Part shown: positions 43,622-52,220 of the stretch, piece after piece
Numbering within the stretch: the first letter of the stretch is position 1
Layout of the letters: each line of letters begins with the position of its first letter
Assembly (NCBI GenBank): GCA_013360405.1
Contig: JABWBR010000037.1
Span: 1-52,861, forward strand
Length of the DNA: 52,861 nt
Source of the DNA: Saprospiraceae bacterium
GTDB taxonomy: Bacteria; Bacteroidota; Bacteroidia; Chitinophagales; Saprospiraceae
Direction of reading: 5' to 3'
Notes under the pieces: model-generated
Seen by the model: only the letters and a program-made list of their open reading frames with translations
Databases searched by the model: none
What the model was told of the DNA's origin: nothing
Position numbers and translations under genes: made by a program

Positions 43622-46153
43622 ATGCGCAAAACGAGCTGGTTAACCCTGGCTTTGTTGCTTTCGGGCACCATTGCCATGGCGCAACTCAAATCACCCGATC
43701 AATTTCTGCCGCACCGCCTGGGCGAAACGTTCACCCCCCACGACATGCTGGTAGATTACATGGAACACGTGGCAGCCAACAGCTCCATCGTTCGTTTGAC
43801 CCGCTACGGCCTCACCAACCAAAAGCGTCCCCTGTTATTGCTCGCTATTTCTTCACCCGAAAATATGGCCAGGCTGGATGCCATCCGCCAGAACAACCTG
43901 CGCCGTGCCGGCTTGCTCGACGGCAAACCCGACCCCAGTCTCGACGTGGCTATCGTGTGGCTCAGCTTTAGTGTGCACGGCAACGAAGCGGCAGGATCCG
44001 AAGCGTCGATGCAGGTGGTATACGACCTGGTCAACCCCGCCAATACGCAATCCGCCGGCTGGCTAAAAAATACAGTCGTACTCATCGACCCCTCGCTAAA
44101 TCCCGACGGCTACTCGCGCTATAGCCACTGGTACCGCAACGTGGCCAACCTCAAACCCGACCCCAACCCGCGCGCCCGCGAGCACCGCGAGCCCTGGCCC
44201 GGCGGCCGCGTAAACCACTATATGTTTGACCTTAACCGCGACTGGGCCTGGCAAACACAGGTAGAATCGCAGCAGCGCATCAAAATATACTACGACTGGA
44301 TGCCCCATGTGCACGCCGATATACACGAGCAATTTTACAACAACCCCTATTATTTTGCCCCTGCCGCACAGCCTTATCACACCTTCATTACCCAATGGCA
44401 GCGCGATTTCCAGACGCAGATCGGCAAAAACCACGCCCGCCATTTTGACTCCAACGGCTGGCTCTATTTTACCCGCGAAGTCTTCGACCTGTTTTATCCC
44501 AGCTATGGCGATACGTATCCCACATACAACGGTTCTATCGGCATGACCTACGAACAGGGCGGCCACAGTCGCGCAGGCCGCGCTATCGTTATGCACAACG
44601 CCGATACGCTCACCTTGAAAGACCGCGTGACGCACCACCACTCTACTGCCCTATCAACTGTTGAGGTATCGTCGCAAAACGCCGCGCAACTCGTCAAAAA
44701 CTTCGACGACTATTTTACAAAATCGCGCAACAACCCGCCGGGCATTTACAAAACATATATCATCAAAGGCTCCAACCCCCGCGGTAAACTGCTGGGATTG
44801 TGTGAGTTGCTCAAGAAAAACGGCATTACCTACGGCAAGGCCGAGACGCCCGTGTCGGTGAAAGCCTACGACTACCAGACCGGCAAAGAAACCACCGTTA
44901 AAATAGAAGCCAACGACCTCGTAATCAGCGCCTATCAGCCGCGCGCCATCCTCACGCAGGTACTGCTCGACCCGAACTCGGAATTAGTGGACTCCAATAC
45001 CTACGACATTACCTCGTGGTCTTTGCCCTATGCGCATGGCGTAGAGAGTTATGCAACCAGCCAGCGTATCAACGTAAAAGCCGGATACGACCCGGCTGCG
45101 CCTGCCGCCCTTGTCGCCGGCAGCAAACCTTACGCCTACCTGGCCACCTGGAACGCCATGAACAACGCCCGCTTCCTGTCCGAAGTACTTCAAGGAGGCG
45201 TTGTCGTGCGTTTTGCCAGCACAGGTTTCCGCCTCGAAGGCAAAGCATACCCCGCAGGCACCCTGGTAATTACCCGGGCCGACAACCGCAAAAACGAGCA
45301 ATTTGACGAGGTAGTACAACGCGCTGCCCGCAGCCACCAGCAGGAAATTACCGCTGTATCTACGGGGTTTGCCGACAGCGGCCGCGACCTCGGCTCGGAT
45401 GCCATGACCCTCGTCAATACGCCGAAAATCGCCGTTTTATCGGGAGAAAATACTTTCGACAACGAATTCGGGCAGGTGTGGTACTACTTTGAACAGGATC
45501 TTCGTTACCCCCTCAGCATCTTTGACGCCGGCGAACTCAGCGGCCTCAACCTCAACGATTTCAACGTGCTGGTTATGCCCGAAGGCCAATACAACCTCGA
45601 CGACGCCACCCTCGACAAACTCAATACCTGGATCAACGGCGGTGGGCGCCTTATTGCCGTAGGTTATGCCGTCTCTTCCCTCGAAGACAAAAAAGGATTT
45701 AGCCTCACCACCTACGCCACCGAAGACGCCAAAACCAGCGCCAGTAAAGCCCGCGACGAAGATATGCTCGCCCGCAGACTGATGCGCCACGAAGACCACT
45801 CGCGCGACTGGATTTCGGGTTCGAATCCGGGCTCTGTGTTTAAACTGCGCCTCGACAATAGCCATCCACTCGGCTACGGCCTTCCCGATTATTATTTTTC
45901 ATTAAAAACAAATAGCCTGCATTACCAGCACCTCAAAGGCGTGTCTAATGTGGGTACTACCGGCGAAGATTTGATGATATCAGGTTTTATCGGCTCCAAA
46001 GCCAGGGCAGAACAGAAAAACACCACCGTTTTCGGCGTGCAGCAAAAAGGACAAGGCGCCGTTATTTACATGGTAGACAACCCCCTATTCAGAGGATTCT
46101 GGGAGAATGGCAAGCTGTTGTTTAGCAATGCCGTGTTTTTTGCGGGGAGGTAG
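43622..46153 (+). CDS. Exported M14-family zinc carboxypeptidase-like protein
   Basis: The 843-residue protein has a signal peptide (cleaved after IAMA, residue 20). The M14 domain spans about 30-350 with zinc ligands in HGNE (H119, E122) and H235 in HADIHEQ, and the substrate-binding DLNRDW at 203-208. A long C-terminal region (about 400-843) includes a class-I glutamine-amidotransferase-like fold around NVLVMPEGQY and is common in Bacteroidota M14 proteins. It probably trims peptides in the periplasm or outside for nutrition. It is transcribed alone; a repeat element starts immediately after the TAG stop. Confidence 0.9.
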   Translation: MRKTSWLTLALLLSGTIAMAQLKSPDQFLPHRLGETFTPHDMLVDYMEHVAANSSIVRLTRYGLTNQKRPLLLLAISSPENMARLDAIRQNNLRRAGLLDGKPDPSLDVAIVWLSFSVHGNEAAGSEASMQVVYDLVNPANTQSAGWLKNTVVLIDPSLNPDGYSRYSHWYRNVANLKPDPNPRAREHREPWPGGRVNHYMFDLNRDWAWQTQVESQQRIKIYYDWMPHVHADIHEQFYNNPYYFAPAAQPYHTFITQWQRDFQTQIGKNHARHFDSNGWLYFTREVFDLFYPSYGDTYPTYNGSIGMTYEQGGHSRAGRAIVMHNADTLTLKDRVTHHHSTALSTVEVSSQNAAQLVKNFDDYFTKSRNNPPGIYKTYIIKGSNPRGKLLGLCELLKKNGITYGKAETPVSVKAYDYQTGKETTVKIEANDLVISAYQPRAILTQVLLDPNSELVDSNTYDITSWSLPYAHGVESYATSQRINVKAGYDPAAPAALVAGSKPYAYLATWNAMNNARFLSEVLQGGVVVRFASTGFRLEGKAYPAGTLVITRADNRKNEQFDEVVQRAARSHQQEITAVSTGFADSGRDLGSDAMTLVNTPKIAVLSGENTFDNEFGQVWYYFEQDLRYPLSIFDAGELSGLNLNDFNVLVMPEGQYNLDDATLDKLNTWINGGGRLIAVGYAVSSLEDKKGFSLTTYATEDAKTSASKARDEDMLARRLMRHEDHSRDWISGSNPGSVFKLRLDNSHPLGYGLPDYYFSLKTNSLHYQHLKGVSNVGTTGEDLMISGFIGSKARAEQKNTTVFGVQQKGQGAVIYMVDNPLFRGFWENGKLLFSNAVFFAGR

Positions 46154-46154
46154 G

Positions 46155-46297
46155 CGGTTGTCGGTTGTCTGTTCTCCGTTCTCCGTTGTCCGTTCCTTAT
46201 CTTTGTGAGTTATACTTAACAGAGAACAGAGAACAGAGAACAGAGAACAGAGAACAGAGAACAGAGAACAGAGAACAGAGAACAGAGAACAGAGACC
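46155..46297. repeat. GTTCTCY/AGAGAAC heptamer element, copy at the feoB 3' end
   Basis: The left arm (46155-46197) has GTTGTCG, GTTGTCT, GTTCTCC and GTTGTCC units. The core reads CCTTATCTTTGTGAGTTATA, and the right arm (46219-46297) has about eleven uninterrupted AGAGAAC heptamers. The right arm is translated on the minus strand as the last 25 residues of FeoB (46216-46293). The left arm begins right after the M14 peptidase stop. The core contains TATCTTTG, a -7-like box pointing to the right. Confidence 0.9.
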
Positions 46298-48393
46298 GCC
46301 AGGCTGGAGATATAGGCCAGGCCGGTCATAAATAGAAATTGTATCAGCGGCCATTTCCAGCTTTTCGTTTCGCGTTTGACCACGGCCAGCGTGCTCATGC
46401 ACATCATGGCAAACACATAAAAAATCAGCAACGAGGCGGAGGTTGCCGGAGTATAAACGAGTTCGCCGGTGATGGGGTCTTTTTCTTTTGAAAGGCGGTC
46501 GCGCACGGTAGCTTCGTCGTCGGCGCCGCCCAGGCTATAGATCGTTGCCATCGTGCCTACGAAGACTTCGCGGGCGGCGAAAGAAGTTATCAGCGCAATA
46601 CCGATCTTCCAATCGAAGCCCAGCGGGCGGATGGCAGGTTCGATAGCCCGGCCGAGTTGTCCGGCAAAAGAAGCCTCGAGGCGATTAGCGGCAATGAGAT
46701 TATCGCGCTGGTGTTCGTCAAAGCCGTATTGTTCGGACTGGCGCCGGGCTTCCTGTTCAGCCGCAGCCATGCTGCCCGGAGGGCCGAAACTGGCCAGCGC
46801 CCATAGCGCTATAGAGATTACGATAATAACCTTGCCCGCTTCAACCACAAAAGTCTTGGATTTCTCCCATACGGTAAGCCATATATTGCGCATCAACGGA
46901 GCGCGGTATTCGGGTAATTCGAGTAATAAAAAACTGCGTTCCCTGGATTTTAAAATCCATTTAAAAACGATGGCAGCCAGCAGGGCGGCGGCAATGCCCA
47001 GCAGATAAAGCCCCATAAATGCCAGCCCTTGCAGGCTCAACACCCCCCAGATGCGTTCGGGAGGCACTACAAATCCGATTAAAACGGTATACACAGGGAT
47101 ACGAGCCGAACAGCTAATAAAAGGCGTGACCAATATAGTGATAAGCCGTTCTTTCCAGTTGCTGATCGTGCGCGTGCTCATAACCGCAGGAATAGCGCAA
47201 GCGCCACCCGAAATCATAGCCACTACGCTGCGGCCGTTGAGTCCGAAAACCTGCATAATGCGGTCGAACAAAAAAACGGCCCGCGCCATATAGCCTACTT
47301 CTTCGAGTAGGGTAATGAGAAAAAATAAAATAGCAATTTGCGGTACAAATACCACGATACCGCCCAGACCCGCCAGCAGGCCGTCGGCAATCAAGCCGCT
47401 CAACCAGCCTGCGGGTAGCCCTTCGCGAACGCGCTCGGCTAAGAAAGAAAAAGCGGCTTCGATGGCATCCATAGGATATGCCGCCCAGGCGTAAATAGCC
47501 TGAAAAACGAGCAGCATGATGCCGAAAAAGATCAGCAAACCCGCTACCCGGTGCGTCAATATGGCGTCGAGGCGGGTAGTCAGCGCTCCTACATTTTCTT
47601 TTACACTCAAAATCGACTGGCGCAGCAAAGGCGTAAAGCGATCGTAGCGATCCATCGTCTCCTCCACCTGGCTGTTGAGGCTTTGAAAATGTTGCGCTGA
47701 TACTGTGTTTGCTACCTGATCACGCTCAGACTTCGACAAATGCGAAAGCCAATTGTAGTGGTGAGCAGTGAGCAAAGCCTGATATTCGTTGAGCGAGGGA
47801 AAATATTGCTGAACTTCGCGGGCGATCACCATTTCTGCGGGCGACAAGCGGTAAAACGACGATGCCGGAGCGGGTGCGCCATTTGTTGCCCAGTCGGCGA
47901 GTAGTTGCTTCAAGAGGTCGATGCCCTGCCCGGTGCGTCCACTGATAACTACCACCGGGCCGCCGAGTTGTGCCTGTAATCGCTCCACGTCAACCTTTAC
48001 CCCTTCTTTTTCCGCTACGTCCGACATATTGAGCGCTAAAATCAGCGGGAGACCCAAGTCCATGAGCTGGGTATACAGCAGCAGGTGCTTGTCCAGCTTG
48101 GTCATATCGGCTACATATATAATAGCATCGGGATAATTGCGGTCGCCGGGATGGGTGAGCGTTTGCACCACGATACGCTCGTCGTCGGAATGGGGATAAA
48201 AACTATAAGTGCCGGGAAAATCGACGAGTTGGATAGTCGTATCAACGCCAAGGGCAACGAGCCCTGTTTTTTTATCGACGGTAACGCCGGGAAAGTTGCC
48301 CACCTTTTGGCGCATGCCGGTGAGCTGATTAAAAACGGAAGACTTTCCGCTGTTGGGATTGCCTATGAGCGCTACGGAACGTATCGGCGTCAT
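46216..48393 (-). CDS. feoB: Ferrous iron transporter FeoB with repeat-encoded C-terminus
   Basis: FeoB moves Fe(II) across the inner membrane with a cytoplasmic G domain. From ATG 48393 it has 725 residues: G1 GNPNSGKSS at 11-19, G3 DFPG at 58-61, an LNMSD G4-like motif, a FeoB-associated helical region and then the Nramp-like membrane helices with the two Gate motifs (ARAVFLFDR..GLNGRSVV and GKVIIVISIA). I chose 48393 because its ATG overlaps the feoA stop (ATGA); 48408 adds five residues. The natural end appears to be TGLAYISSLAV; the next 25 residues (SVLCSLF repeated) are translation of the AGAGAAC array, up to a TAA at its far edge. Function is likely kept, since the tail is a hydrophobic appendage. 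Confidence 0.93.
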   Translation of the reverse strand: MTPIRSVALIGNPNSGKSSVFNQLTGMRQKVGNFPGVTVDKKTGLVALGVDTTIQLVDFPGTYSFYPHSDDERIVVQTLTHPGDRNYPDAIIYVADMTKLDKHLLLYTQLMDLGLPLILALNMSDVAEKEGVKVDVERLQAQLGGPVVVISGRTGQGIDLLKQLLADWATNGAPAPASSFYRLSPAEMVIAREVQQYFPSLNEYQALLTAHHYNWLSHLSKSERDQVANTVSAQHFQSLNSQVEETMDRYDRFTPLLRQSILSVKENVGALTTRLDAILTHRVAGLLIFFGIMLLVFQAIYAWAAYPMDAIEAAFSFLAERVREGLPAGWLSGLIADGLLAGLGGIVVFVPQIAILFFLITLLEEVGYMARAVFLFDRIMQVFGLNGRSVVAMISGGACAIPAVMSTRTISNWKERLITILVTPFISCSARIPVYTVLIGFVVPPERIWGVLSLQGLAFMGLYLLGIAAALLAAIVFKWILKSRERSFLLLELPEYRAPLMRNIWLTVWEKSKTFVVEAGKVIIVISIALWALASFGPPGSMAAAEQEARRQSEQYGFDEHQRDNLIAANRLEASFAGQLGRAIEPAIRPLGFDWKIGIALITSFAAREVFVGTMATIYSLGGADDEATVRDRLSKEKDPITGELVYTPATSASLLIFYVFAMMCMSTLAVVKRETKSWKWPLIQFLFMTGLAYISSLAVSVLCSLFSVLCSLFSVLCSLFSVLC

Positions 48394-48629
48394 TTCATTA
48401 CGATGCATGCAGCTTCTTCTTTGCGCAAAGCAATGAGTTGGTTGTCCACCTTAATATACAATCCTTCGCCCCAGGGAGAGAACCGCAGCACGTTTACCAT
48501 GCTACCCGGCAGTACCCCCATGGCCATGAGTTTAGCTCCGATTTCATTGCCGGCATAGTAGGCTATTTGGCCGGTGGCGCCCGGTGCGCAGTCAGCTAGT
48601 CGCTTTCCTATTTGGCTTGTTGCTACCAC
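48390..48629 (-). CDS. feoA: Ferrous iron transport accessory protein FeoA
   Basis: The 79-residue SH3-like protein has the FeoA pattern: a variable start, then GNEIGAKLMAMGVLPGS and the closing IALRKEEAACIVMK. FeoA supports FeoB activity in the cytoplasm. Its stop overlaps the feoB start in ATGA, so both are translated together. AT-rich palindromes at 48645-48658 and 48758-48790 lie upstream and echo those before the imelysin operon. Confidence 0.93.
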   Translation of the reverse strand: MVATSQIGKRLADCAPGATGQIAYYAGNEIGAKLMAMGVLPGSMVNVLRFSPWGEGLYIKVDNQLIALRKEEAACIVMK

Positions 48630-48644
48630 GTCGCTTATTTTGAT

Positions 48645-48658
48645 TTAATCTAATTAGA
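48645..48658. promoter_or_regulatory. Candidate operator upstream of feoA (TCTAATTAGA)
   Basis: The perfect palindrome TCTAATTAGA at 48649-48658 overlaps the 11-mer TTAATCTAATT at 48645-48655, which is also present in the imelysin-operon leader at 2055-2065. A weak -7 box on the minus strand (TATTTTCG, 48671-48678) would place it just after the transcription start, as in the other locus. Confidence 0.3.
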
Positions 48659-48757
48659 CCTCGTATGCTGCGAAAATAGCAAGTTTTACAGTACCTGAAA
48701 GCGATAAAAATCACGAAAAGGAAAAATTACCCAAACTTGACGAAGGGAAAACAAGGA

Positions 48758-48790
48758 TTAGGTACCTGGAGGATACCTAATACTAGGTAG
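48758..48790. promoter_or_regulatory. Nested TAGGTA/TACCTA palindromes upstream of feoA
   Basis: TTAGGTA at 48758-48764 pairs with TACCTAA at 48774-48780, and ATACCTA-N4-TAGGTAG lies at 48773-48790. The second has the same 7-4-7 layout as 1947-1964 upstream of the imelysin operon. The half-sites resemble those bound by DtxR/IdeR-type metal repressors (TTAGG/CCTAA), but the distance to feoA (over 100 bases) argues for caution. Confidence 0.3.
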
Positions 48791-48914
48791 GTTGTCGGTT
48801 GGCGGTTATCAGTTGTCGGTTCCTTATTTTTGCCAGTTACACTTTAACAGAGAACAGAGAACAGAGAACAGAGAACAGAGAACAGAGAACAGAGAACCGA
48901 CAACTGACAACCTA
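48788..48914. repeat. GTTCTCY/AGAGAAC heptamer element, copy between mlaF and feoA
   Basis: Terminal inverted repeats TAGGTTGTC (48788-48796) and GACAACCTA (48906-48914) bound the element. The core is CCTTATTTTTGCCAGTTACA, and seven AGAGAAC-type heptamers fill the right arm. The right-hand TAG, read on the minus strand, is the mlaF stop codon. Of the five copies it has the most intact ends. Confidence 0.9.
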
Positions 48915-49706
48915 CTTCTTATCCATCCGAAGCGTAAGCTCATTTTGTCGTTCGAGGGCGGCTTCGCGCAAATGCTGGAGGAAGGGTGAGGCAAAAATAA
49001 AATTTTGCAGAATTTGGTTATCGCTGCGCAACACCTCGGCTTTATCGCCGCGCCAGGCGATTACGCCTTCGTGGATCAGGATAATATTATCGCCGATTTC
49101 CATTACCGAGTTCATATCGTGCGTATTGATAATGGTCGTAATATTATTCTCAACAGTAATGCTTTTGATCAGCTCATCTATCACGATAGCTGTTTTGGGG
49201 TCGAGTCCCGAGTTGGGTTCATCGCAAAAGAGATATTCGGGCTGCATCACAATAGCGCGGGCAATACCCACTCGTTTTTGCATACCGCCGCTTATTTCCG
49301 AGGGGTATTTTCTGTTGATGCCGGGAAGGTTGACGCGCTCGAGGCAATAATCCACCCGGCTCAGTTTTTCCTTTTTGGTCATATTGGTAAACATATCGAG
49401 CGGGAAGCGGATATTTTCTTCTACGGTCATCGAATCGAACAGGGCGGAAGCCTGAAACAGCATACCCACCTTCATGCGAATAGCGCGTTTTTGTTTTTTA
49501 TCCAGACTAAAAAAGTCCACATTATCATACCACACGCTGCCACTGGTGGGCGAAATAAGTCCTACCAGTAATTTGAGCAGGACGGTTTTCCCGGCGCCGC
49601 TTCGTCCAATGATCAGGTTAGTTTTTCCTTTTAAAAATTCGGAAGAAATACCGCGAATTACTTCGTGGTCGTCAAAAGTTTTGAACAGATTTTCCGCTCT
49701 TATCAT
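48912..49706 (-). CDS. mlaF: ABC transporter ATP-binding protein, MlaF-type
   Basis: The 264-residue ATPase has Walker A GRSGAGKT at 34-41, the signature ISGGMQKR at 138-145 and Walker B with FCDEPNSGLDP at 160-170, and is closest to the MlaF/Ttg2A branch for lipid transport. With the MlaE-type permease 15 bases upstream it forms the inner-membrane core of a phospholipid-trafficking ABC system; the substrate-binding MCE protein is not in the window after mlaF. Its TAG stop lies within the terminal repeat of a heptamer element. The symbol rests on family likeness. Confidence 0.88.
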   Translation of the reverse strand: MIRAENLFKTFDDHEVIRGISSEFLKGKTNLIIGRSGAGKTVLLKLLVGLISPTSGSVWYDNVDFFSLDKKQKRAIRMKVGMLFQASALFDSMTVEENIRFPLDMFTNMTKKEKLSRVDYCLERVNLPGINRKYPSEISGGMQKRVGIARAIVMQPEYLFCDEPNSGLDPKTAIVIDELIKSITVENNITTIINTHDMNSVMEIGDNIILIHEGVIAWRGDKAEVLRSDNQILQNFIFASPFLQHLREAALERQNELTLRMDKK

Positions 49707-49721
49707 GGCTTGGATGGCTTA

Positions 49722-50468
49722 TCAGGTAAACAAAACGGCAATTACATAATCTGACAACAAAATCAAAATATCGCTCAACACCACTGCGTTGGTACTGGCC
49801 CTTCCCAATTCGATACTACCCGATTTTACGAAATAACCCTGATAAGCAGGAACCGAAGTAAGGATAAAGGCAAATACCACTGATTTGATAAACATCAGCA
49901 TGATATTGCGTTCTACAAAAAACGAGCGTACGCCTTGTACAAATTCGACATGCGAGAGCAATCCGGTGGGCACCGATGCGGCATAACCGCCGATGATACT
50001 GATAAAAGCGGCCAGCGCCACCAGCATGGGGATAACCACGATAGAGGCCACCACTTTGGGCATAACCAGGTAACCCGACGTATTCACGCCCATGATCTCC
50101 ATAGCGTCGATATGTTCTTTTTGCCGCATGCCCCCGATTTCTGCGGCGATATTGGAGCCTACTTTGCCGGCTAACACCAGGCAGGTAATGGTGGGCGCCA
50201 ATTCTATGATCGTACTGTCGCGAACGATATAGCCGATATAATACTGGGGTACCAAGGTGCCGTCCAACTGGTAGGCAAACTGTACAGCGGTAACCGCGCC
50301 GATAAAGATAGAGATAAGCCCGACGATGATAAGCGAGCCGATCCCGATATCGTTCATTTGGCGCATGGTTTCCTTGTAGTACATATAACCCTTTTCGGGG
50401 CGGGCCAAACCTGTGCCCATCATGGTGAGATATCGCCCGAAATGGTATAGAAATCTGGAAAACAACAT
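49722..50468 (-). CDS. mlaE: ABC transporter permease, MlaE-type
   Basis: The 248-residue membrane protein matches the MlaE permease family: an N-terminal amphipathic start (MLFSRFLYHFGRYLTMM), then five or so hydrophobic helices with the segment GKVGSNIAAEIGGMRQKEHIDAMEIMGVN, the conserved coupling region EIGxMxxxEQIDAL-like. I chose ATG 50468; the frame extends upstream, but that part runs through the promoter and the divergent SDR gene. It is the first gene of the mlaEF pair. Confidence 0.9.
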   Translation of the reverse strand: MLFSRFLYHFGRYLTMMGTGLARPEKGYMYYKETMRQMNDIGIGSLIIVGLISIFIGAVTAVQFAYQLDGTLVPQYYIGYIVRDSTIIELAPTITCLVLAGKVGSNIAAEIGGMRQKEHIDAMEIMGVNTSGYLVMPKVVASIVVIPMLVALAAFISIIGGYAASVPTGLLSHVEFVQGVRSFFVERNIMLMFIKSVVFAFILTSVPAYQGYFVKSGSIELGRASTNAVVLSDILILLSDYVIAVLFT

Positions 50469-50491
50469 TCGTTCAGCAACTTGTTGAGGGG

Positions 50492-50530
50492 CAAAAATAG
50501 CGCAATTTGCGCATACTATGCTTATCTTTG
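50492..50530. promoter_or_regulatory. Divergent -7 boxes for mlaE and the SDR gene
   Basis: On the minus strand TATTTTTG at 50492-50499 lies 24 bases before mlaE. On the plus strand TATCTTTG at 50523-50530 lies 26 bases before the SDR gene. The palindrome GCGCAA-TTTGCGC sits between them at about 50500-50512. This compact gap has no tandem array. Confidence 0.45.
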
Positions 50531-50556
50531 ATAAGTTAAACCTGCTACTATTTCTG

Positions 50557-51264
50557 ATGAACATCGTGATCACCGGCGGTACCAAAGGTATCGGGAGGGC
50601 TATCGCCGATATATTTGCTACCCGCGAACAGGGGCGCCTGGCTATTGCCGCACGCACGGAAGCCGACCTTCAGCGCCTCTCCGCTTCTTTTGCCGAGCAC
50701 TATCCCCAAGTGGAAGTACTTGCCTGTTGCACCGATCTGGCTTCGGAAGCCGGCGTAGATCGCTTTGCGCAATTGATATTGCAACAATGGGACCATATTG
50801 ACGTACTGGTGAATAACGCCGGCGCATTTATCAAGGGCGGCATACTTGAAGAACCCGACGACGCACTGGCTCAAATGCTGGCGCTCAACCTGGTAGCGCC
50901 TTACCGACTTACCCGCGCCTTGTTACCCTTAATGCTGAGCCAGGGCTACGGACATATTTTTAATATAGCCTCGATAGCCGGCCGGAAAATCTTTGCAGAC
51001 AGTGCCGCTTATACGATCAGCAAACATGCGTTGATGGGATTTTCCGGCGTATTGCGCGAATGGCTGAAGACCCGCCAAATCAAGGTAACCACGGTGATGC
51101 CCGGGCACACCTGGAGTCAATCCTGGGAAGGCAGTACCCTGCCGCCTCAACGTATTTTGGCAGCCGAAGAAGTGGCCCTTGCCGTGTACAACGCATGGAA
51201 AACCGCCCCCGGCACTGTAATCGAGGAAATTACCCTGCGCCCGCAATTGGGCGATTTGTCGTAG
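50557..51264 (+). CDS. Short-chain dehydrogenase/reductase
   Basis: The 235-residue protein is a classical SDR: cofactor motif TGGTKGIG at 6-13, NNAG at 86-89 and the active site S139, Y152, K156. It likely uses NADP or NAD with a small carbonyl or alcohol substrate; resemblance to FabG and sepiapterin-reductase-like enzymes is general only. I chose ATG 50557, which puts TGGxxGIG at the usual place; 50518 would start inside the -7 box. Its stop is five bases from that of the convergent M15 gene. Confidence 0.88.
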   Translation: MNIVITGGTKGIGRAIADIFATREQGRLAIAARTEADLQRLSASFAEHYPQVEVLACCTDLASEAGVDRFAQLILQQWDHIDVLVNNAGAFIKGGILEEPDDALAQMLALNLVAPYRLTRALLPLMLSQGYGHIFNIASIAGRKIFADSAAYTISKHALMGFSGVLREWLKTRQIKVTTVMPGHTWSQSWEGSTLPPQRILAAEEVALAVYNAWKTAPGTVIEEITLRPQLGDLS

Positions 51265-51269
51265 CCAGC

Positions 51270-52025
51270 CTATCGTATGATCTTAGCTACTTCGAAGTGC
51301 ATGCCGTCGAGTCGCGTAAAATGTCCGCCCCAATAAAAACCGTGTTTGTGGGCAATTTTGACCAATTCGCGCACCGAGCCCTCCTGCCCTATGAGCGCGG
51401 GCATCCGGCCCAGGCCGTTCCAGGGCACGTTGATGTCAAACGCAGTGCCAAAGGCGTGGTTGCTCAGCGTGGTTTGGCTCCCCCTCACAAATCGGGCTAC
51501 ATAAGCGCCACCCCAGCTTTTTATACGGCCTATCAGTTGTTGTTGTTCCCATTCGGCAAACATGTCCTGTAATTGCTTGGCGGCCAATTTGTGGAAGGTA
51601 ATAGAGCCGCTCGAAGGAAAACCGGTAACGCCCACCAATTGCGGAATAGCTACTCTTACCAGGTTTTTTGTAGCCCAATCTCCAGTCACTATGATATCGC
51701 TGCCATTGGGGGCTGCCTTATACGTAAACTTGCCAAACAGTTTCTGCCTTTCCGCATTGCTAGCCAATGGCCTGAAATTGGGTTTGCCGGGGTATTCGCG
51801 GGCTTCTACGCTATTGTAACCCGCAAAAAAAGCTTTCAAATAGGTTTGCTCCCCCACGATCCCGTCGCCGGTTAATCCATTTTTCTGCTGAAAATCAATG
51901 GTCGCCTGGTTAGTCTTGGGGCCGAATTTACCGTCAGCTTTGATAGCAGTGTAACCTAGTCCTAGAAGGAAAAACTGCCAGCGCGATACTTGTGCTCCGC
52001 TTGAGTTGAGTCTAATGGTTTGCAT
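51270..52025 (-). CDS. Peptidoglycan-binding M15-type peptidase
   Basis: The 251-residue protein joins an N-terminal peptidoglycan-binding domain (about 8-65, VSRWQFFLLGLGY..DGKFGPKT) to an M15 metallopeptidase domain (about 100-251) with zinc ligands H190, D197 (SNHAFGTAFD) and H243 (GMHFEV). It probably cuts peptidoglycan peptides, as a DD- or LD-carboxypeptidase or an endolysin-type L-Ala-D-Glu peptidase. No signal peptide is visible, and there are no phage genes nearby. It could leave the cell through another route or act as a late-lysis or remodelling enzyme. Confidence 0.85.
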   Translation of the reverse strand: MQTIRLNSSGAQVSRWQFFLLGLGYTAIKADGKFGPKTNQATIDFQQKNGLTGDGIVGEQTYLKAFFAGYNSVEAREYPGKPNFRPLASNAERQKLFGKFTYKAAPNGSDIIVTGDWATKNLVRVAIPQLVGVTGFPSSGSITFHKLAAKQLQDMFAEWEQQQLIGRIKSWGGAYVARFVRGSQTTLSNHAFGTAFDINVPWNGLGRMPALIGQEGSVRELVKIAHKHGFYWGGHFTRLDGMHFEVAKIIR

Positions 52026-52093
52026 AAACTACGGGTTTTGGTAGTATTTAACGCAAGGCAAGTTACATTTTATACTTTGGGACTACAAATTAT

Positions 52094-52220
52094 TGATGTT
52101 TGATGTTGGATGTTTGATGTTCGATGTTTAATGTTGGATATTATATGCCGAATATTATATGATTTTTATACATATAATGTATTAATAATCAAACATTCAA
52201 CATTCAACATCAAACATTAT
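52094..52220. repeat. Inverted heptamer array, GATGTTT / AAACATC, second copy
   Basis: GATGTTT/GATGTTG/GATGTTC units (52094-52135) face ATCAAAC/ATTCAAC units (about 52187-52218) around an AT-rich centre with ATATTATAT sequences. Like the copy at 8206-8335 it abuts a stop codon, here that of the DUF2141 gene. Confidence 0.85.

Noticed and set aside
46155-48914. Composite transposon formed by two heptamer elements around feoAB
   Set aside because: The elements flank feoAB but similar copies lie at unrelated genes, no transposase is present, and feoAB is a core iron system with normal composition.
51270-52025. Prophage endolysin
   Set aside because: The M15 protein with peptidoglycan-binding domain could be phage-derived, but no holin, spanin, structural or integrase gene is near.
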